From Flavobacterium caseinilyticum (GTDB lineage: Bacteria; Bacteroidota; Bacteroidia; Flavobacteriales; Flavobacteriaceae), in NCBI RefSeq assembly GCF_004349085.1, contig NZ_SMFM01000001.1:186001-250000 (forward strand): a stretch of DNA of 64,000 bases. The letters run 5' to 3'. The notes under the pieces were generated by a model that did not search any database, was not told the origin of the DNA, and saw only the letters and a program-made list of their open reading frames with translations. A program made the position numbers and the translations under genes. Below are positions 1 to 9,281 of this stretch, one piece after another. Positions within the stretch are counted from its first letter, which is position 1, and every line of letters begins with the position of its first letter.

Positions 1-948
1 CAACAATTAGAAATTCCTACTGACGCTTTTCTTTCGAATGCTAAAGGTAAATTTTCTATTCTGTCGAGGGTAAAGCCAATAAAATATGAAAGCGAGGATT
101 TTTTTCTATACCATTCCAGTTATTACCGAGCTTTAAAAGGAGTACCTAATCACAGAGAAGTGACAACGATTCATGATTTTACGCATAATTATTTTTCGCC
201 GCCGCACAAAAGATTTGTGCACAATCAACTGAAATTTTCGGCCATTAAACGGTCAAAAGGGCTAATATGTGTATCACAAAATACCTATAATGATTTGAGA
301 AAGTTTTGTCCCGTGCGTTCTGATCAGAAAATTGAAATTATTCATAATGGCGTCAGTGATGACTATTTCCCAATTAAAAACTATTCTGATTTAGAATTAG
401 AATTTTTTAGAGAAAATAAACTGGAAGAAAATTACGTTATTTACGTCGGTACGAGAACAAATTATAAAAACTTTAATTTCGTCTTCGAATTATTAAAAGT
501 AAGCAAAAACATAAAGTTAGTTGTTGTTGGAAATCAGTTAACCGCTGCGGAACGGAAGCTGTTTAGCGATGATTTATTGAGAAGAACTGTAATTTTTACA
601 GGAATCACTAATGTCGAATTGAATCTACTTTATAGTAATGCCATTGCATTGGTTTATCCGTCAAGTTACGAAGGATTTGGAATCCCAATACTGGAAGCCA
701 TGAGGGCCGGTTGTCCCGTTATTGCTCTTGATAATTCTTCGATTAGTGAAGTGGCTGGTAATGCAGGGATACTCTTGAAGCAATTGGAGATTGCAGAATT
801 CAAGGAAAATATCGAAAATTTGCAAGATAATGCCTCTTTCAGAGCAGAAATAATTGGCAAAGGAATCGAACATTCAAAGCCCTTCAGTTGGGAGAAATGT
901 TGTCAGGAAACCCATAATTTTTATAAAGAAATAGCGTCTGAATTATAA
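1..948 (+). CDS. Glycosyltransferase family 4 (GT-B), 5' part outside window
   Basis: Transfers a sugar from a nucleotide donor during surface-polysaccharide assembly at the cytoplasmic face of the inner membrane. The reading frame is open from base 1, so the start lies upstream; about 315 codons are present. The C-terminal half shows the GT4 donor-site signature YEGFGIPILEAM (an E-x7-E pattern, near base 670-700) and, before it, a Rossmann-like strand with YVGTRTNYKN. No membrane segment is seen. Its 3' end overlaps the convergent O-antigen ligase gene by 28 bases. Family assignment is secure; the donor and acceptor sugars cannot be read from the sequence. Confidence 0.9.
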   Translation, partial: QQLEIPTDAFLSNAKGKFSILSRVKPIKYESEDFFLYHSSYYRALKGVPNHREVTTIHDFTHNYFSPPHKRFVHNQLKFSAIKRSKGLICVSQNTYNDLRKFCPVRSDQKIEIIHNGVSDDYFPIKNYSDLELEFFRENKLEENYVIYVGTRTNYKNFNFVFELLKVSKNIKLVVVGNQLTAAERKLFSDDLLRRTVIFTGITNVELNLLYSNAIALVYPSSYEGFGIPILEAMRAGCPVIALDNSSISEVAGNAGILLKQLEIAEFKENIENLQDNASFRAEIIGKGIEHSKPFSWEKCCQETHNFYKEIASEL

Positions 949-2165
949 GTGGACTGCATCTTTTTTTTCTCCAATACATATAAAAATAAACAGCCAAAAA
1001 AGGAGTAGAGTATAACGCCAGCTTCTCTTTCAAGAACGTTTTCTGTAAAAAAATTAAATATAAAGTAGAGTATAAAGCTTGCTGTGAGGTAAGATTCAAA
1101 TTTCAAACTTTTTTTAATGTTCAAAAAGAGCGTGTATAAATATAAAAATATTCCGGCAAAACCAGCAATAAGCAATAATCCCATATATTGATTGTGAGAA
1201 TTGTAGGGATTATTGGTAAATCCAATATCTTTAGAAGTATAGCAATCTGTCAATTTTTTTTGTACATCACCCAAACCATAACCTAGAATAGGCCTTTCTT
1301 TTATAGATTCCAATGCACATTTATAGACATTATAGCGAATGTAAAGTGACGAAGACGAATCTTTTATAACAGTGCCATCATATAAATCTTTGAATCGATT
1401 GTGATTTTGATATTTTGGAATTGAAAGCATAATTACTGAAAAAAGCGCCATTGCAATAACACTCCATAGCATTTTTTTAAAATGAAAGCGGAAGATAAGA
1501 TAAAGTACTCCAATTAAAAACAGCGAAATTACAGGGCCTCTTCTGGCCAAAACAGCCAAAAATAGCACGTACAGTATTGCCATGCACAGAAATACTATTT
1601 TCATTTTTTTATTGCTGTCCCAAAGGTGAATTACAAACAGCACACTTACTCCGATATAAATAGACAAATAGATCGGATGGATACTAAAAAGACCCAAACG
1701 GATGTCAATTAAATTGGAATAATGAACAATCGTTTCTGAAAAAGTAAATTCCTGGTTCCAAAAGTAGAGAAAGCTGCAACACAAAAAAATCACGACGGAG
1801 AGACAGAAACTGAGCAGAATTCTATCTTTTATTTTTTTGGTGAGTATAAAATTGGACTGCAACAACAAGGTGAAAATAATTGGAAAGACGATCAAAGATG
1901 CTGTTGTTTCTATCTTTCTAAAGGCGTGATTTATATTTTCAGAATAAGTACAGCTGAAAATGAAAATCCAAAACAGCATGCTATTTATCAATAAAAATCG
2001 ATAATTAAATTGGCCAGAACGGCTCTTAATATAGTAAGCCAACACGAATAAACCCAGTAATACAACGGGAATCGCCTTCATTTTATTAGGAATAAGCAGT
2101 ATACACGCATTGAATGCAAGCAAAAACGGGATTCCTTTTTTTAAAATATTATTTATATCTGACAT
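921..2165 (-). CDS. O-antigen ligase/polymerase family membrane protein (Wzy_C type)
   Basis: A 414-residue integral membrane protein with about ten to twelve hydrophobic segments. The large loop holds RPILGYGLGDVQ and, further on, NPYNSHNQYMGLL; this G-x-G ... NSHN-x-Y pattern is typical of the O-antigen ligase/Wzy_C family, which joins or polymerises undecaprenyl-linked glycans on the periplasmic side. The gene overlaps the upstream polymerase gene by 17 bases, so the two are translated from one message. Whether it is the ligase (WaaL role) or a polymerase (Wzy role) cannot be decided from sequence alone. The pairing with a second polymerase-like gene suggests one of each. Confidence 0.82.
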   Translation of the reverse strand: MSDINNILKKGIPFLLAFNACILLIPNKMKAIPVVLLGLFVLAYYIKSRSGQFNYRFLLINSMLFWIFIFSCTYSENINHAFRKIETTASLIVFPIIFTLLLQSNFILTKKIKDRILLSFCLSVVIFLCCSFLYFWNQEFTFSETIVHYSNLIDIRLGLFSIHPIYLSIYIGVSVLFVIHLWDSNKKMKIVFLCMAILYVLFLAVLARRGPVISLFLIGVLYLIFRFHFKKMLWSVIAMALFSVIMLSIPKYQNHNRFKDLYDGTVIKDSSSSLYIRYNVYKCALESIKERPILGYGLGDVQKKLTDCYTSKDIGFTNNPYNSHNQYMGLLLIAGFAGIFLYLYTLFLNIKKSLKFESYLTASFILYFIFNFFTENVLEREAGVILYSFFGCLFLYVLEKKKMQSTYNSDAISL

Positions 2166-3579
2166 AATACTGGAGTATGGAGTGTATTGCTTTTGGAACG
2201 AAAACTATCGCAAGATAAGTAGCGACCAGATAAGCGAAACCGTTTGTAAAATCACCGCGTAAAAAATACATGAGGTAAATTGCCACATAAAAAGCGAAAA
2301 TCGATTTCAGAATATCGTTGCCTTTTAACCAGATTATCATTTTTCTAAAAAACAGTGCCAATACAACTGGATAAAGCAATATCCCCAAGAATCCAAAATT
2401 CAGATAACCTTCTGAAATATAGGGATTTGATAAATTATTAAAGTTAAATTTATATTTTTCTACCAGATAATTTCCAATTTTAAAACCGGTTGTTTCGGGT
2501 TTTGAATGCCAAATACTCCGGGGAACAAAGAATAAAAGACTGCCCAGCAAAGGTTCTCCATAAACCACCTTTTTTTTGTCGAAATAATCAATTGTCGCTA
2601 AAAAATTCGGATAGGCATCATAATGTAATGAATTAAAGGCATCAGTGACATGAAGATATTCAAAATTGGTAACCAAAACATTGGGTTTCGCGATCATTTG
2701 GCTTAGCGAATATCTTGAATGTGTCAAAATAGTCAAGACCGGAAATAACAGTATCATTGACAAAAACACAAATCGCATTGTTTTGAAGTTTGTATCGAGT
2801 ATTTTTTTGAAAAAAAGGAAAATCAGCGAAATGTAGATAGGTCCTAATGCGTTTCGTTTTTCTGTCAGCGGATTTTTCAAGAAAAAAACAACTGCGATAA
2901 AAAAGATTAAATAGAATACAACGAAGTAATAATTGGTTGTTTTTGTCTTACTTTTTTTCAAGTAGCTGTACGCTAAAACCACGCCGCTTATGGGAATAAA
3001 AAACAGAAATTTTTGAACGATTAAATATTTCGAAGTGCTTGTGGCTTCAACTTCTTTATAAAATTCATTCTGAAACTGAAACAGAATTGTACTGAAATTA
3101 ATAAGGATAATTGCAATAGTCAATAGTGCTAATGCCGTTAAAACGACAGGAATGTTCTTGTATTTTTCAACCTCTTCTATTGAAACTTCGAAAGGTTTTA
3201 CACGGAGATTGTTGTTGATTTTCAGATAGGAAATAAAGAAAATCAGGTTGAATATAAAGAGATAAGCATTTGCTCGCAAACATGTGGCTTCTGTAAAAGG
3301 AAATTTCTGAATGAAACGGCCGCCTTCAAGGGAATCTTTGACAATGTAATCTATTTGAACAATCGGGGCAACAATAAAAAACAATAAGTTGAAAACTACA
3401 AAAACACTGAGAAATGGAGAGAATTTCTTCTCTAAAAAGATGGAATAATAAGTAATTCCCCAAAGAACTAAAAAATTAGCGAAAAAGGAAAGTTTTAATA
3501 CCGGTGGAATTTTAAAATATAGAAATAGCGCTATAAAAAATAAAGTAAAAAATATAAAAAAACTGGACTTTGAGCGCAT
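2149..3579 (-). CDS. Oligosaccharide repeat-unit polymerase (Wzy-like)
   Basis: A 476-residue polytopic membrane protein with about twelve hydrophobic stretches. A long hydrophilic loop (about residues 300-390) contains YPNFLATIDYFDKKK, FVPRSIWHSKPETTG and SNPYISEGYLNFGFLG. This 'P-R-x-x-W ... K-P ... G' loop layout is common in Bacteroidota O-antigen polymerases. Its likely role is polymerising lipid-linked repeat units in the periplasm. It lies in a leftward run with the flippase, the FkbM methyltransferase and the ligase-like gene. Low residue identity is usual in this family, so the call rests on topology, the loop and context. Confidence 0.75.
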   Translation of the reverse strand: MRSKSSFFIFFTLFFIALFLYFKIPPVLKLSFFANFLVLWGITYYSIFLEKKFSPFLSVFVVFNLLFFIVAPIVQIDYIVKDSLEGGRFIQKFPFTEATCLRANAYLFIFNLIFFISYLKINNNLRVKPFEVSIEEVEKYKNIPVVLTALALLTIAIILINFSTILFQFQNEFYKEVEATSTSKYLIVQKFLFFIPISGVVLAYSYLKKSKTKTTNYYFVVFYLIFFIAVVFFLKNPLTEKRNALGPIYISLIFLFFKKILDTNFKTMRFVFLSMILLFPVLTILTHSRYSLSQMIAKPNVLVTNFEYLHVTDAFNSLHYDAYPNFLATIDYFDKKKVVYGEPLLGSLLFFVPRSIWHSKPETTGFKIGNYLVEKYKFNFNNLSNPYISEGYLNFGFLGILLYPVVLALFFRKMIIWLKGNDILKSIFAFYVAIYLMYFLRGDFTNGFAYLVATYLAIVFVPKAIHSILQYYVRYK

Positions 3580-3655
3580 GCTTCAGATAAATAAAAGAGT
3601 TAAAAAGAGAAGCTGTTTTTACATGTAACTAAAAAATCAATTGATTCTAAAATCC

Positions 3656-4195
3656 TTAATCGTCTTTTCTGAATTTAAGTAGCTTTTTTTCAATATCGAC
3701 ACTTGAAATAAATAATGGATCATGAAGTCCGTTTATCAGTTCAATGTTATAAATAAATTTAGAAGTGTCATAAACAAGCGATTCATTTGTTGTCCATGAC
3801 TTCATAAACTGACCATCATCACCATTAATTACATGATCGTTATACTGTATGGAAATGTTTTTGACAGAGATGTTTTTTTGTTCCATATTTTCACCTAAAT
3901 CGAGTCTAATTTTAAAAGGAATAACCCCTTTTGGAAATTTAAAGTCAATTTTTTGCATTTGGTCATTTCCATACACATATTTATCGATTACAAGGTCTCC
4001 ACTTAATTCAACATTAGGTTCTTCGGTGTAATAAATTTGAAATTTATCATTTTGTAAAAAAGAAGCTTCAAGAGTTAATGTAACTTCATCAGTGCTGGGT
4101 TTTTTTTCTAATGTAACTTCATCCTTCTGGGCAGAGTTACAGGAGATAAGCATAATAAAAGGAAGCAGCACTGAAAAAACGTTTATATTTCTCAT
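3656..4195 (-). CDS. Putative lipoprotein of the polysaccharide locus, unknown function
   Basis: I do not recognise this protein. The ATG at 4195 gives 179 residues with a lipoprotein signal peptide ending LLPFIMLISC, so I prefer it over the upstream in-frame ATG at 4231. After the lipidated Cys there is a short acidic linker with an in-frame duplication of DEVTL (11 codons apart; DNA repeat at 4076-4090 and 4109-4123). The rest looks all-beta, with the run IPFKIRLDLGE followed by ISVKNISI. That pattern resembles small beta-sandwich modules attached to some bacterial polysaccharide enzymes, but this is inference. It lies between the FkbM and polymerase genes, facing the same way. Confidence 0.6.
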   Translation of the reverse strand: MRNINVFSVLLPFIMLISCNSAQKDEVTLEKKPSTDEVTLTLEASFLQNDKFQIYYTEEPNVELSGDLVIDKYVYGNDQMQKIDFKFPKGVIPFKIRLDLGENMEQKNISVKNISIQYNDHVINGDDGQFMKSWTTNESLVYDTSKFIYNIELINGLHDPLFISSVDIEKKLLKFRKDD

Positions 4196-4331
4196 GAATT
4201 TTTTTGGTAAATTTAGATAAAATAATTCCATATGAAGATAAAATTTATAATGATGAAAAAGTGACGAATCCTTTTAGATTTTAAGTCATAAAAATAAAAC
4301 GAGAGACTTCGGATATTAATTTAAAATGTTT

Positions 4332-5069
4332 TTATTTAAAAAAAATCCCATCTACTTCAAGCTGTTCCCCGGTTTTTTTATTGTAAAATCCATTTTCTAA
4401 GGCGTGTAAACGGAATCCCATATTTTTCAGTTTTGCTTTCATGTCATGAAAAGTCATTGCGCCTTCGTAGGAAGGAATAAAAGCCATCTCTATTTGAATT
4501 CCTGATACATATTGCAATGATTTTTCTGCGCCCAGCAACACCATTTCCTCATATCCCTGTGTATCGATTTTGAGATAAATATTTTTGTCTTTTAAATTTA
4601 ATTGATCAAAAACACTGTCTAATTTCCGAATTTCGATACTTTCTTTTTGGACAAAACGCGCTTCATGAGCACTTTCGGTGAGCTGCGGCAGGTTTTCTAA
4701 AAGAGAACTGCTTACGGAATTTTTGGCGACATTTATTGTGGTTTCACCATCTCTTTCTCCAAGCGAAAAATTATAAACCTGCCAATTGGAATCTTTTGCT
4801 GCAATTTTTTTTAATTTCAGGAAAGCTTCCTTCATCGGTTCGTATGAAATGATTTGACCTTTGAAGCCAAGATTTCTCATTTCGCCACCATATTGCCCAA
4901 TGTTAGCGCCAACATCAATAATTACATCAATGTGATGATGATTGATTAGTGCCATTCTTCTGGACAGCAACTCTGTGGGATACTTCGTGATTTCAAATCC
5001 GGTTAAGGCATTTAAAAAACGTTTAATTCGGAGAAGAGTGCTTTTATTTTTATATAAAAATTTATTCAT
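4332..5069 (-). CDS. FkbM-family SAM-dependent methyltransferase
   Basis: A 245-residue soluble protein. Motif I for S-adenosylmethionine binding is clear at about residues 51-60 (IDVGANIGQY). An acidic post-strand DTQGYEEMVLLGAE follows at about 165-180; both are hallmarks of the FkbM family. Family members O-methylate sugars or other small hydroxylated substrates, and in polysaccharide loci they usually methylate a glycan residue. The start codon overlaps the 3' end of the flippase gene by 8 bases, indicating translational coupling. Substrate not determinable from the sequence. Confidence 0.88.
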   Translation of the reverse strand: MNKFLYKNKSTLLRIKRFLNALTGFEITKYPTELLSRRMALINHHHIDVIIDVGANIGQYGGEMRNLGFKGQIISYEPMKEAFLKLKKIAAKDSNWQVYNFSLGERDGETTINVAKNSVSSSLLENLPQLTESAHEARFVQKESIEIRKLDSVFDQLNLKDKNIYLKIDTQGYEEMVLLGAEKSLQYVSGIQIEMAFIPSYEGAMTFHDMKAKLKNMGFRLHALENGFYNKKTGEQLEVDGIFFK

Positions 5070-6381
5070 TTTTTTTCAAATTTGCAACAATTTTGTATGC
5101 TTCAATAGGTTGGACAATTGCCCAGATTGCAAGACAAACAGCTGAGGATAATACGACGCTTGAAATCCCAAAATCTAACTTTATAAACAAATACGAAAGC
5201 GGAATTTTTAAAGTTACACTCATCATTAAAAGTACTAAAATACTTCTCAAATTTCCTATTCCGTTAAAAAAGTAACTGTAAAAAGTGGTGTAAATTCGCA
5301 ATGATGTCAGTATAGCAACGGTAATTATTAGAAAAGGAGGAACACTGAAATCTTCAGAAATCCAAATTTTCATAATGGCAGGAGCAATTATTGCACAAAG
5401 TAACATTCCAATTAAAATTAAAGCGTAAAAATAATTAAATTTTTTAAAACTCATTTTGAACCAGTCACTGTTTTTTTCTAGGTAATTTTTTGAAAACGAT
5501 GACCACAACGGCGCCATTCCTGCCATAAGAATCATTAAAGGAAAATGAAAATATTTTGTTGTAATATCGTAAGGAACTACTTCTTTTGGTCCGAAAAAAT
5601 AGGCGAGAATATAATTATCGGATGCAAATAAAAAGAATGTGAATACTTGTATCACCATGTATTTAAAACCTAAACGATACATTTCATTCAGGTTGTTCTT
5701 TGGTATTTTTATGGTATTAAACAGGCTGATTTTTTCTGTTCTAAAAAAATAAAAAGTGTAAATAAAATTGACTATAAAACAAATAATTCCGTTAATGCAA
5801 CTTATGAGATACAGTTTTGATTCTTCTTTTAGTGAAGGAAAGAAGAATAACGGAATGAGTAAAAATACTAAAAAAACAATTTGGTTTACTGCGATTGATT
5901 GTTCAGCAAACTTTCCTCTATGAACGCCAACATACAATGCTTTATGGGTATTTAATATAAAATTGACACAGAAAAAGAATATGTTTAGAAGAAAGAGTTT
6001 GGTAACAAAAGTGTTTTCAAAAGGAATATTCAGTACGGACTGAATATCAAAAAAGACTACAAAAGCACTAAATAAAAAGAATATTGCAATTGCGATATAA
6101 CAGCAACTGACATATGCTGCTTTGATGTACGCGCCTATTAAGTTGACATTTCCTGAATGTTGCAGTTCTGGAATTTTAGTTTTTAAAACGCTGGATAATC
6201 CAAAATCCATCATTAAAACCCACTGAAAAAGTGTAAATACTAAAACCCAAACACCATAATTGGTACTCCCCAGATATTGGATCAGCAGCGGAATGGAGAC
6301 AAATAGAGACAGTCCAGAGATGGCTTTATAAAAAGCACTCATAAAAAGATGATTGTTTAGCAAAGGCTTTAATCGGGACAT
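5062..6381 (-). CDS. Polysaccharide flippase (Wzx-like, MOP superfamily)
   Basis: A 439-residue integral membrane protein with about twelve hydrophobic helices and the N-terminal pattern of the MOP/PST flippases (AISGLSLFVSIPLLIQYLG, then GVWVLVFTLFQW). It would move undecaprenyl-pyrophosphate-linked repeat units to the periplasmic face. It is the first gene of the leftward block and overlaps the methyltransferase gene by 8 bases. A second flippase of the same superfamily lies at 35.9 kb, in a different context. The 255-base spacer upstream is divergent with the UDP-glucuronate decarboxylase gene. Confidence 0.85.
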   Translation of the reverse strand: MSRLKPLLNNHLFMSAFYKAISGLSLFVSIPLLIQYLGSTNYGVWVLVFTLFQWVLMMDFGLSSVLKTKIPELQHSGNVNLIGAYIKAAYVSCCYIAIAIFFLFSAFVVFFDIQSVLNIPFENTFVTKLFLLNIFFFCVNFILNTHKALYVGVHRGKFAEQSIAVNQIVFLVFLLIPLFFFPSLKEESKLYLISCINGIICFIVNFIYTFYFFRTEKISLFNTIKIPKNNLNEMYRLGFKYMVIQVFTFFLFASDNYILAYFFGPKEVVPYDITTKYFHFPLMILMAGMAPLWSSFSKNYLEKNSDWFKMSFKKFNYFYALILIGMLLCAIIAPAIMKIWISEDFSVPPFLIITVAILTSLRIYTTFYSYFFNGIGNLRSILVLLMMSVTLKIPLSYLFIKLDFGISSVVLSSAVCLAIWAIVQPIEAYKIVANLKKNE

Positions 6382-6636
6382 GTGACTTTAGAGGAATTAT
6401 GAATTTTGATTTTAAGGAGAACAGATTTTCAAATTTTATGTTCTTGCTGTCTGTAGATTTTAAAAATCAGCTCCTCAACAGTAGCTGTTTACTAAAAAGG
6501 ACATCATAAACAAATTTTTTTTGATCGTTTTAAAATTATACTATACCTACAAATATAATTTTATATCGAGCAAATCCGTCTTTACAGTAAAGAAATTGTC
6601 ATTTGTTTTTATATATTGCAAATATAAAATTAATTT
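6382..6636. promoter_or_regulatory. Divergent intergenic region between flippase and UXS genes
   Basis: This AT-rich spacer must hold promoters for both diverging transcription units. Read leftward there are two identical TATATTTG octamers (6550-6557 and 6619-6626) matching the Bacteroidota -7 consensus TAnnTTTG. I could not place a matching TTG -33 element at the usual spacing for either. Read rightward only a weak TATATTGC (6612-6619) precedes the UXS start. No open frame of note. Confidence 0.4.
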
Positions 6637-7620
6637 ATGAAAAGAATACTTATCACTGGAGCAGCCGGATTTTTAGGATCACACCTTTGCGACCGTTTTA
6701 TTAAAGAAGGTTATTTTGTCATTGGAATGGATAATCTCATCACGGGAGATTTAAAAAATATCGAACATTTATTTAAACTGGAGCACTTTGAATTTTATCA
6801 TCATGACATCACTAAGTTTGTCCATGTTCCCGGTAATTTAGATTATATCTTGCATTTTGCTTCACCGGCAAGTCCAATCGATTATTTGAAAATACCAATT
6901 CAAACCTTGAAAGTAGGTTCATTGGGAACCCATAATCTTTTAGGTTTAGCCAGAGTAAAAAAAGCACGAATTCTTATTGCATCCACTTCAGAAGTATATG
7001 GAGATCCTTTAGTTCATCCGCAAACGGAAGAATATTATGGCAATGTAAACACGATAGGACCAAGAGGTGTATATGACGAAGCGAAACGTTTTCAGGAATC
7101 TATTACCATGGCGTATCATACTTTTCATGGCGTTGAAACCAGAATTGTTCGAATTTTTAATACGTATGGTCCCAGAATGAGATTAAACGACGGTCGCGTA
7201 ATTCCTGCATTTATTGGCCAGGCAATTCGCGGCGAGGATTTAACCATTTTTGGTGACGGAATGCAAACGCGTTCGTTCTGCTATGTGGATGATCAGGTAG
7301 AAGGAATTTTCAGATTACTGCATTCGGATTATGTTTATCCGGTAAATATTGGAAATCCGGACGAAATCACCATCAAGGATTTTGCAGATGAAATTATAAA
7401 ATTGACCGGAACGAATCAGAAAGTAGTTTATCATCCTCTGCCTATCAATGATCCTTTACAGCGTCAACCTGATATCACAAAGGCTAAAAACTTGTTGGGA
7501 TGGGAAGCGAAAGTAGGCCGCGCCGAAGGAATGAAAATTACATATGATTATTTCAAATCGTTATCTAAAGAAGAGCTTTCTAAAGAAGAGCACAAAGATT
7601 TTTCGAAATACATCTTTTAA
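6637..7620 (+). CDS. UDP-glucuronate decarboxylase (UDP-xylose synthase) family SDR
   Basis: A 327-residue extended short-chain dehydrogenase. It has the NAD-binding GAAGFLGSH (about 8-16), the [10 protein letters not shown] strand carrying the catalytic Thr/Ser, and the active-site pair Y146/K150 in [17 protein letters not shown] and the [14 protein letters not shown] segment are those of UDP-glucuronic acid decarboxylases, which convert UDP-GlcA to UDP-xylose (via the 4-keto sugar) with NAD+. The product would feed the neighbouring glycosyltransferases. Length fits bacterial UXS. A hairpin terminator follows directly. dTDP-glucose dehydratase is less likely, given the SPASPIDY segment. Confidence 0.88.
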   Translation: MKRILITGAAGFLGSHLCDRFIKEGYFVIGMDNLITGDLKNIEHLFKLEHFEFYHHDITKFVHVPGNLDYILHFASPASPIDYLKIPIQTLKVGSLGTHNLLGLARVKKARILIASTSEVYGDPLVHPQTEEYYGNVNTIGPRGVYDEAKRFQESITMAYHTFHGVETRIVRIFNTYGPRMRLNDGRVIPAFIGQAIRGEDLTIFGDGMQTRSFCYVDDQVEGIFRLLHSDYVYPVNIGNPDEITIKDFADEIIKLTGTNQKVVYHPLPINDPLQRQPDITKAKNLLGWEAKVGRAEGMKITYDYFKSLSKEELSKEEHKDFSKYIF

Positions 7621-7627
7621 ATAATTA

Positions 7628-7657
7628 GGAAGTACTTTACGAAGACTTCCTTTTTTT
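7628..7657 (+). terminator. Intrinsic terminator after UXS gene
   Basis: GGAAGT and ACTTCC arms, extended by CTT/AAG across one bulge, are followed by seven T residues. It starts 8 bases after the stop codon and reads rightward. Confidence 0.8.
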
Positions 7658-7927
7658 ATGCTTTTTTAACTCTTATTGCAATACATTTTGTTTTTTATCG
7701 CGGTTGTATAGTTTTTTTATGCCGTTAATAATTTTAAATGCAAATAAATTAACTCACTTTTGTAATTAGTTTAGCGATCACAAGATACTTGCAGCATTTG
7801 CGCGCGATTGCAGTAGAGCAAATTATCAGCACGTTTTTAAAAAACATAAATGCAGTGCTGAAATTGCTTCGACTTTAGAACTAAATCATAAATTAAGATA
7901 ATACAATTTCGTTAAGTATATATAGTA
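7658..7927. other. Intergenic spacer with a possible coding remnant
   Basis: No complete gene is seen in this AT-rich spacer. On the plus strand a 43-codon frame from 7770 to 7901 is open but has no start codon. It reads charged and protein-like (for example ANYQHVFKKHK), and this stretch is more GC-rich than its surroundings. It may be the tail of a lost gene. The promoter of the sugar transferase must also lie here; I could not place a good -7 box. Confidence 0.35.
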
Positions 7928-9280
7928 GTGAAGACAAAAACAGGAAGATATTCAGGCTATATTCGCCCTTTTTCTTTTATTTTAGACTTAATAATCATCA
8001 ATGTCGTATCTGTTTATTTGATGGATTTAGATACTCATTCCTTAATTTACCCCTTACTTATTAGTTGTGTTTGGTTTTTAATCGCTGCAAATCTTGGTTT
8101 TTATGAAGTGTACAGATATACAAAAGTAATTTCTATTTTAAATTGTGCTTTCAAACAAGGAGTGGTTTTTTTACTGTTTTGTCTCGCAATCGCTTTTTTT
8201 TATTCTGATAAATTCGATTCAAAAGAAATCGTTCTATTCACTTGCGTTAGTCTTGCCATTATCCTGATTTTTAAATTATTTATTTATTACTTCCTTAAAA
8301 AATACAGAGTGCTGTTTGGAGGGAATTTCAGAACGGTGGTGCTTTTAGGAAATGCGAAGAATATTGCTCCATTGCAACATTTTTTCACAGAAAACCCGGA
8401 TTACGGATACAAATTAGAAAAGGTATTTGATTTAGGACATGACAAGAAAAGTCATCTTTTAGAGAGCTTCGACTTCGTTTTGCAAAATGAAATTGATGAA
8501 ATTTACTGTTCAATGAGTGATTTAACGCACCAACAAATCAGTGACATTACTTATTTTGCCGATAATAATTTGAAAACTTTGAAATTCATCCCTGATGAAA
8601 AACAAATTCTATCGCGAAATTTCGTCTTCGAATATTATGATTATATTCCGGTAATTTCATTAAGAAACATTGTATTGGACGTTACGGCAAATAAGGTTGT
8701 CAAACGTGTTTTTGACATTTTATTTTCGGCGGTAATAATTCTGGCAGTATTGTCTTGGCTCACACCGATTTTAGCACTTATTATAAAAAGAGAGTCTAAA
8801 GGACCACTGTTTTTCGTGCAGAAAAGAAACGGATTAAATTACAAAGAATTTAATTGTTACAAATTTAGATCGATGGAGCTAAATGATCAAGCGCATTTAA
8901 ATCAGGTTTCTAAAAATGATAAGCGTATTACTAAGACCGGGCGGTTTATTCGAAAGACCAGTATCGATGAGTTGCCACAGTTTTTTAATGTATTTTTGGG
9001 CGATATGTCCGTTGTAGGACCCAGACCACACATGGTAAGTCATACCGAAATGTATGCCTTAAAAGTTGATAAATTTATGGTAAGACACTTTATAAAACCT
9101 GGAATTACAGGACTTGCTCAGACTAAAGGATTTCGTGGTGAAGTTGAAACAGATGATGATATTATAAACAGGGTCAAATTCGATATTTTTTATTTAGAAA
9201 ACTGGTCTATTTTATTGGATATAAAGATTATTTTTAACACCATATACAATACCATAAAAGGTGATGAAAAAGCGTATTAA
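7928..9280 (+). CDS. Undecaprenyl-phosphate sugar phosphotransferase (WcaJ/PglC-type polyprenyl glycosylphosphotransferase)
   Basis: Initiates repeat-unit synthesis by moving a sugar-1-phosphate from a nucleotide sugar to undecaprenyl phosphate. The 450-residue protein has four N-terminal membrane helices, a central nucleotide-fold domain (about 135-240), a fifth hydrophobic segment (about 258-285), and the bacterial sugar-transferase catalytic domain with FNCYKFRSM, KTSIDELPQFFNVFLGDMS and VGPRPHM. It appears to start with GTG at 7928; no upstream ATG in frame is evident. It overlaps or abuts the following GT2 gene. The sugar is likely a hexose, but this is inference. Confidence 0.9.
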   Translation: MKTKTGRYSGYIRPFSFILDLIIINVVSVYLMDLDTHSLIYPLLISCVWFLIAANLGFYEVYRYTKVISILNCAFKQGVVFLLFCLAIAFFYSDKFDSKEIVLFTCVSLAIILIFKLFIYYFLKKYRVLFGGNFRTVVLLGNAKNIAPLQHFFTENPDYGYKLEKVFDLGHDKKSHLLESFDFVLQNEIDEIYCSMSDLTHQQISDITYFADNNLKTLKFIPDEKQILSRNFVFEYYDYIPVISLRNIVLDVTANKVVKRVFDILFSAVIILAVLSWLTPILALIIKRESKGPLFFVQKRNGLNYKEFNCYKFRSMELNDQAHLNQVSKNDKRITKTGRFIRKTSIDELPQFFNVFLGDMSVVGPRPHMVSHTEMYALKVDKFMVRHFIKPGITGLAQTKGFRGEVETDDDIINRVKFDIFYLENWSILLDIKIIFNTIYNTIKGDEKAY

Positions 9281-9281
9281 A

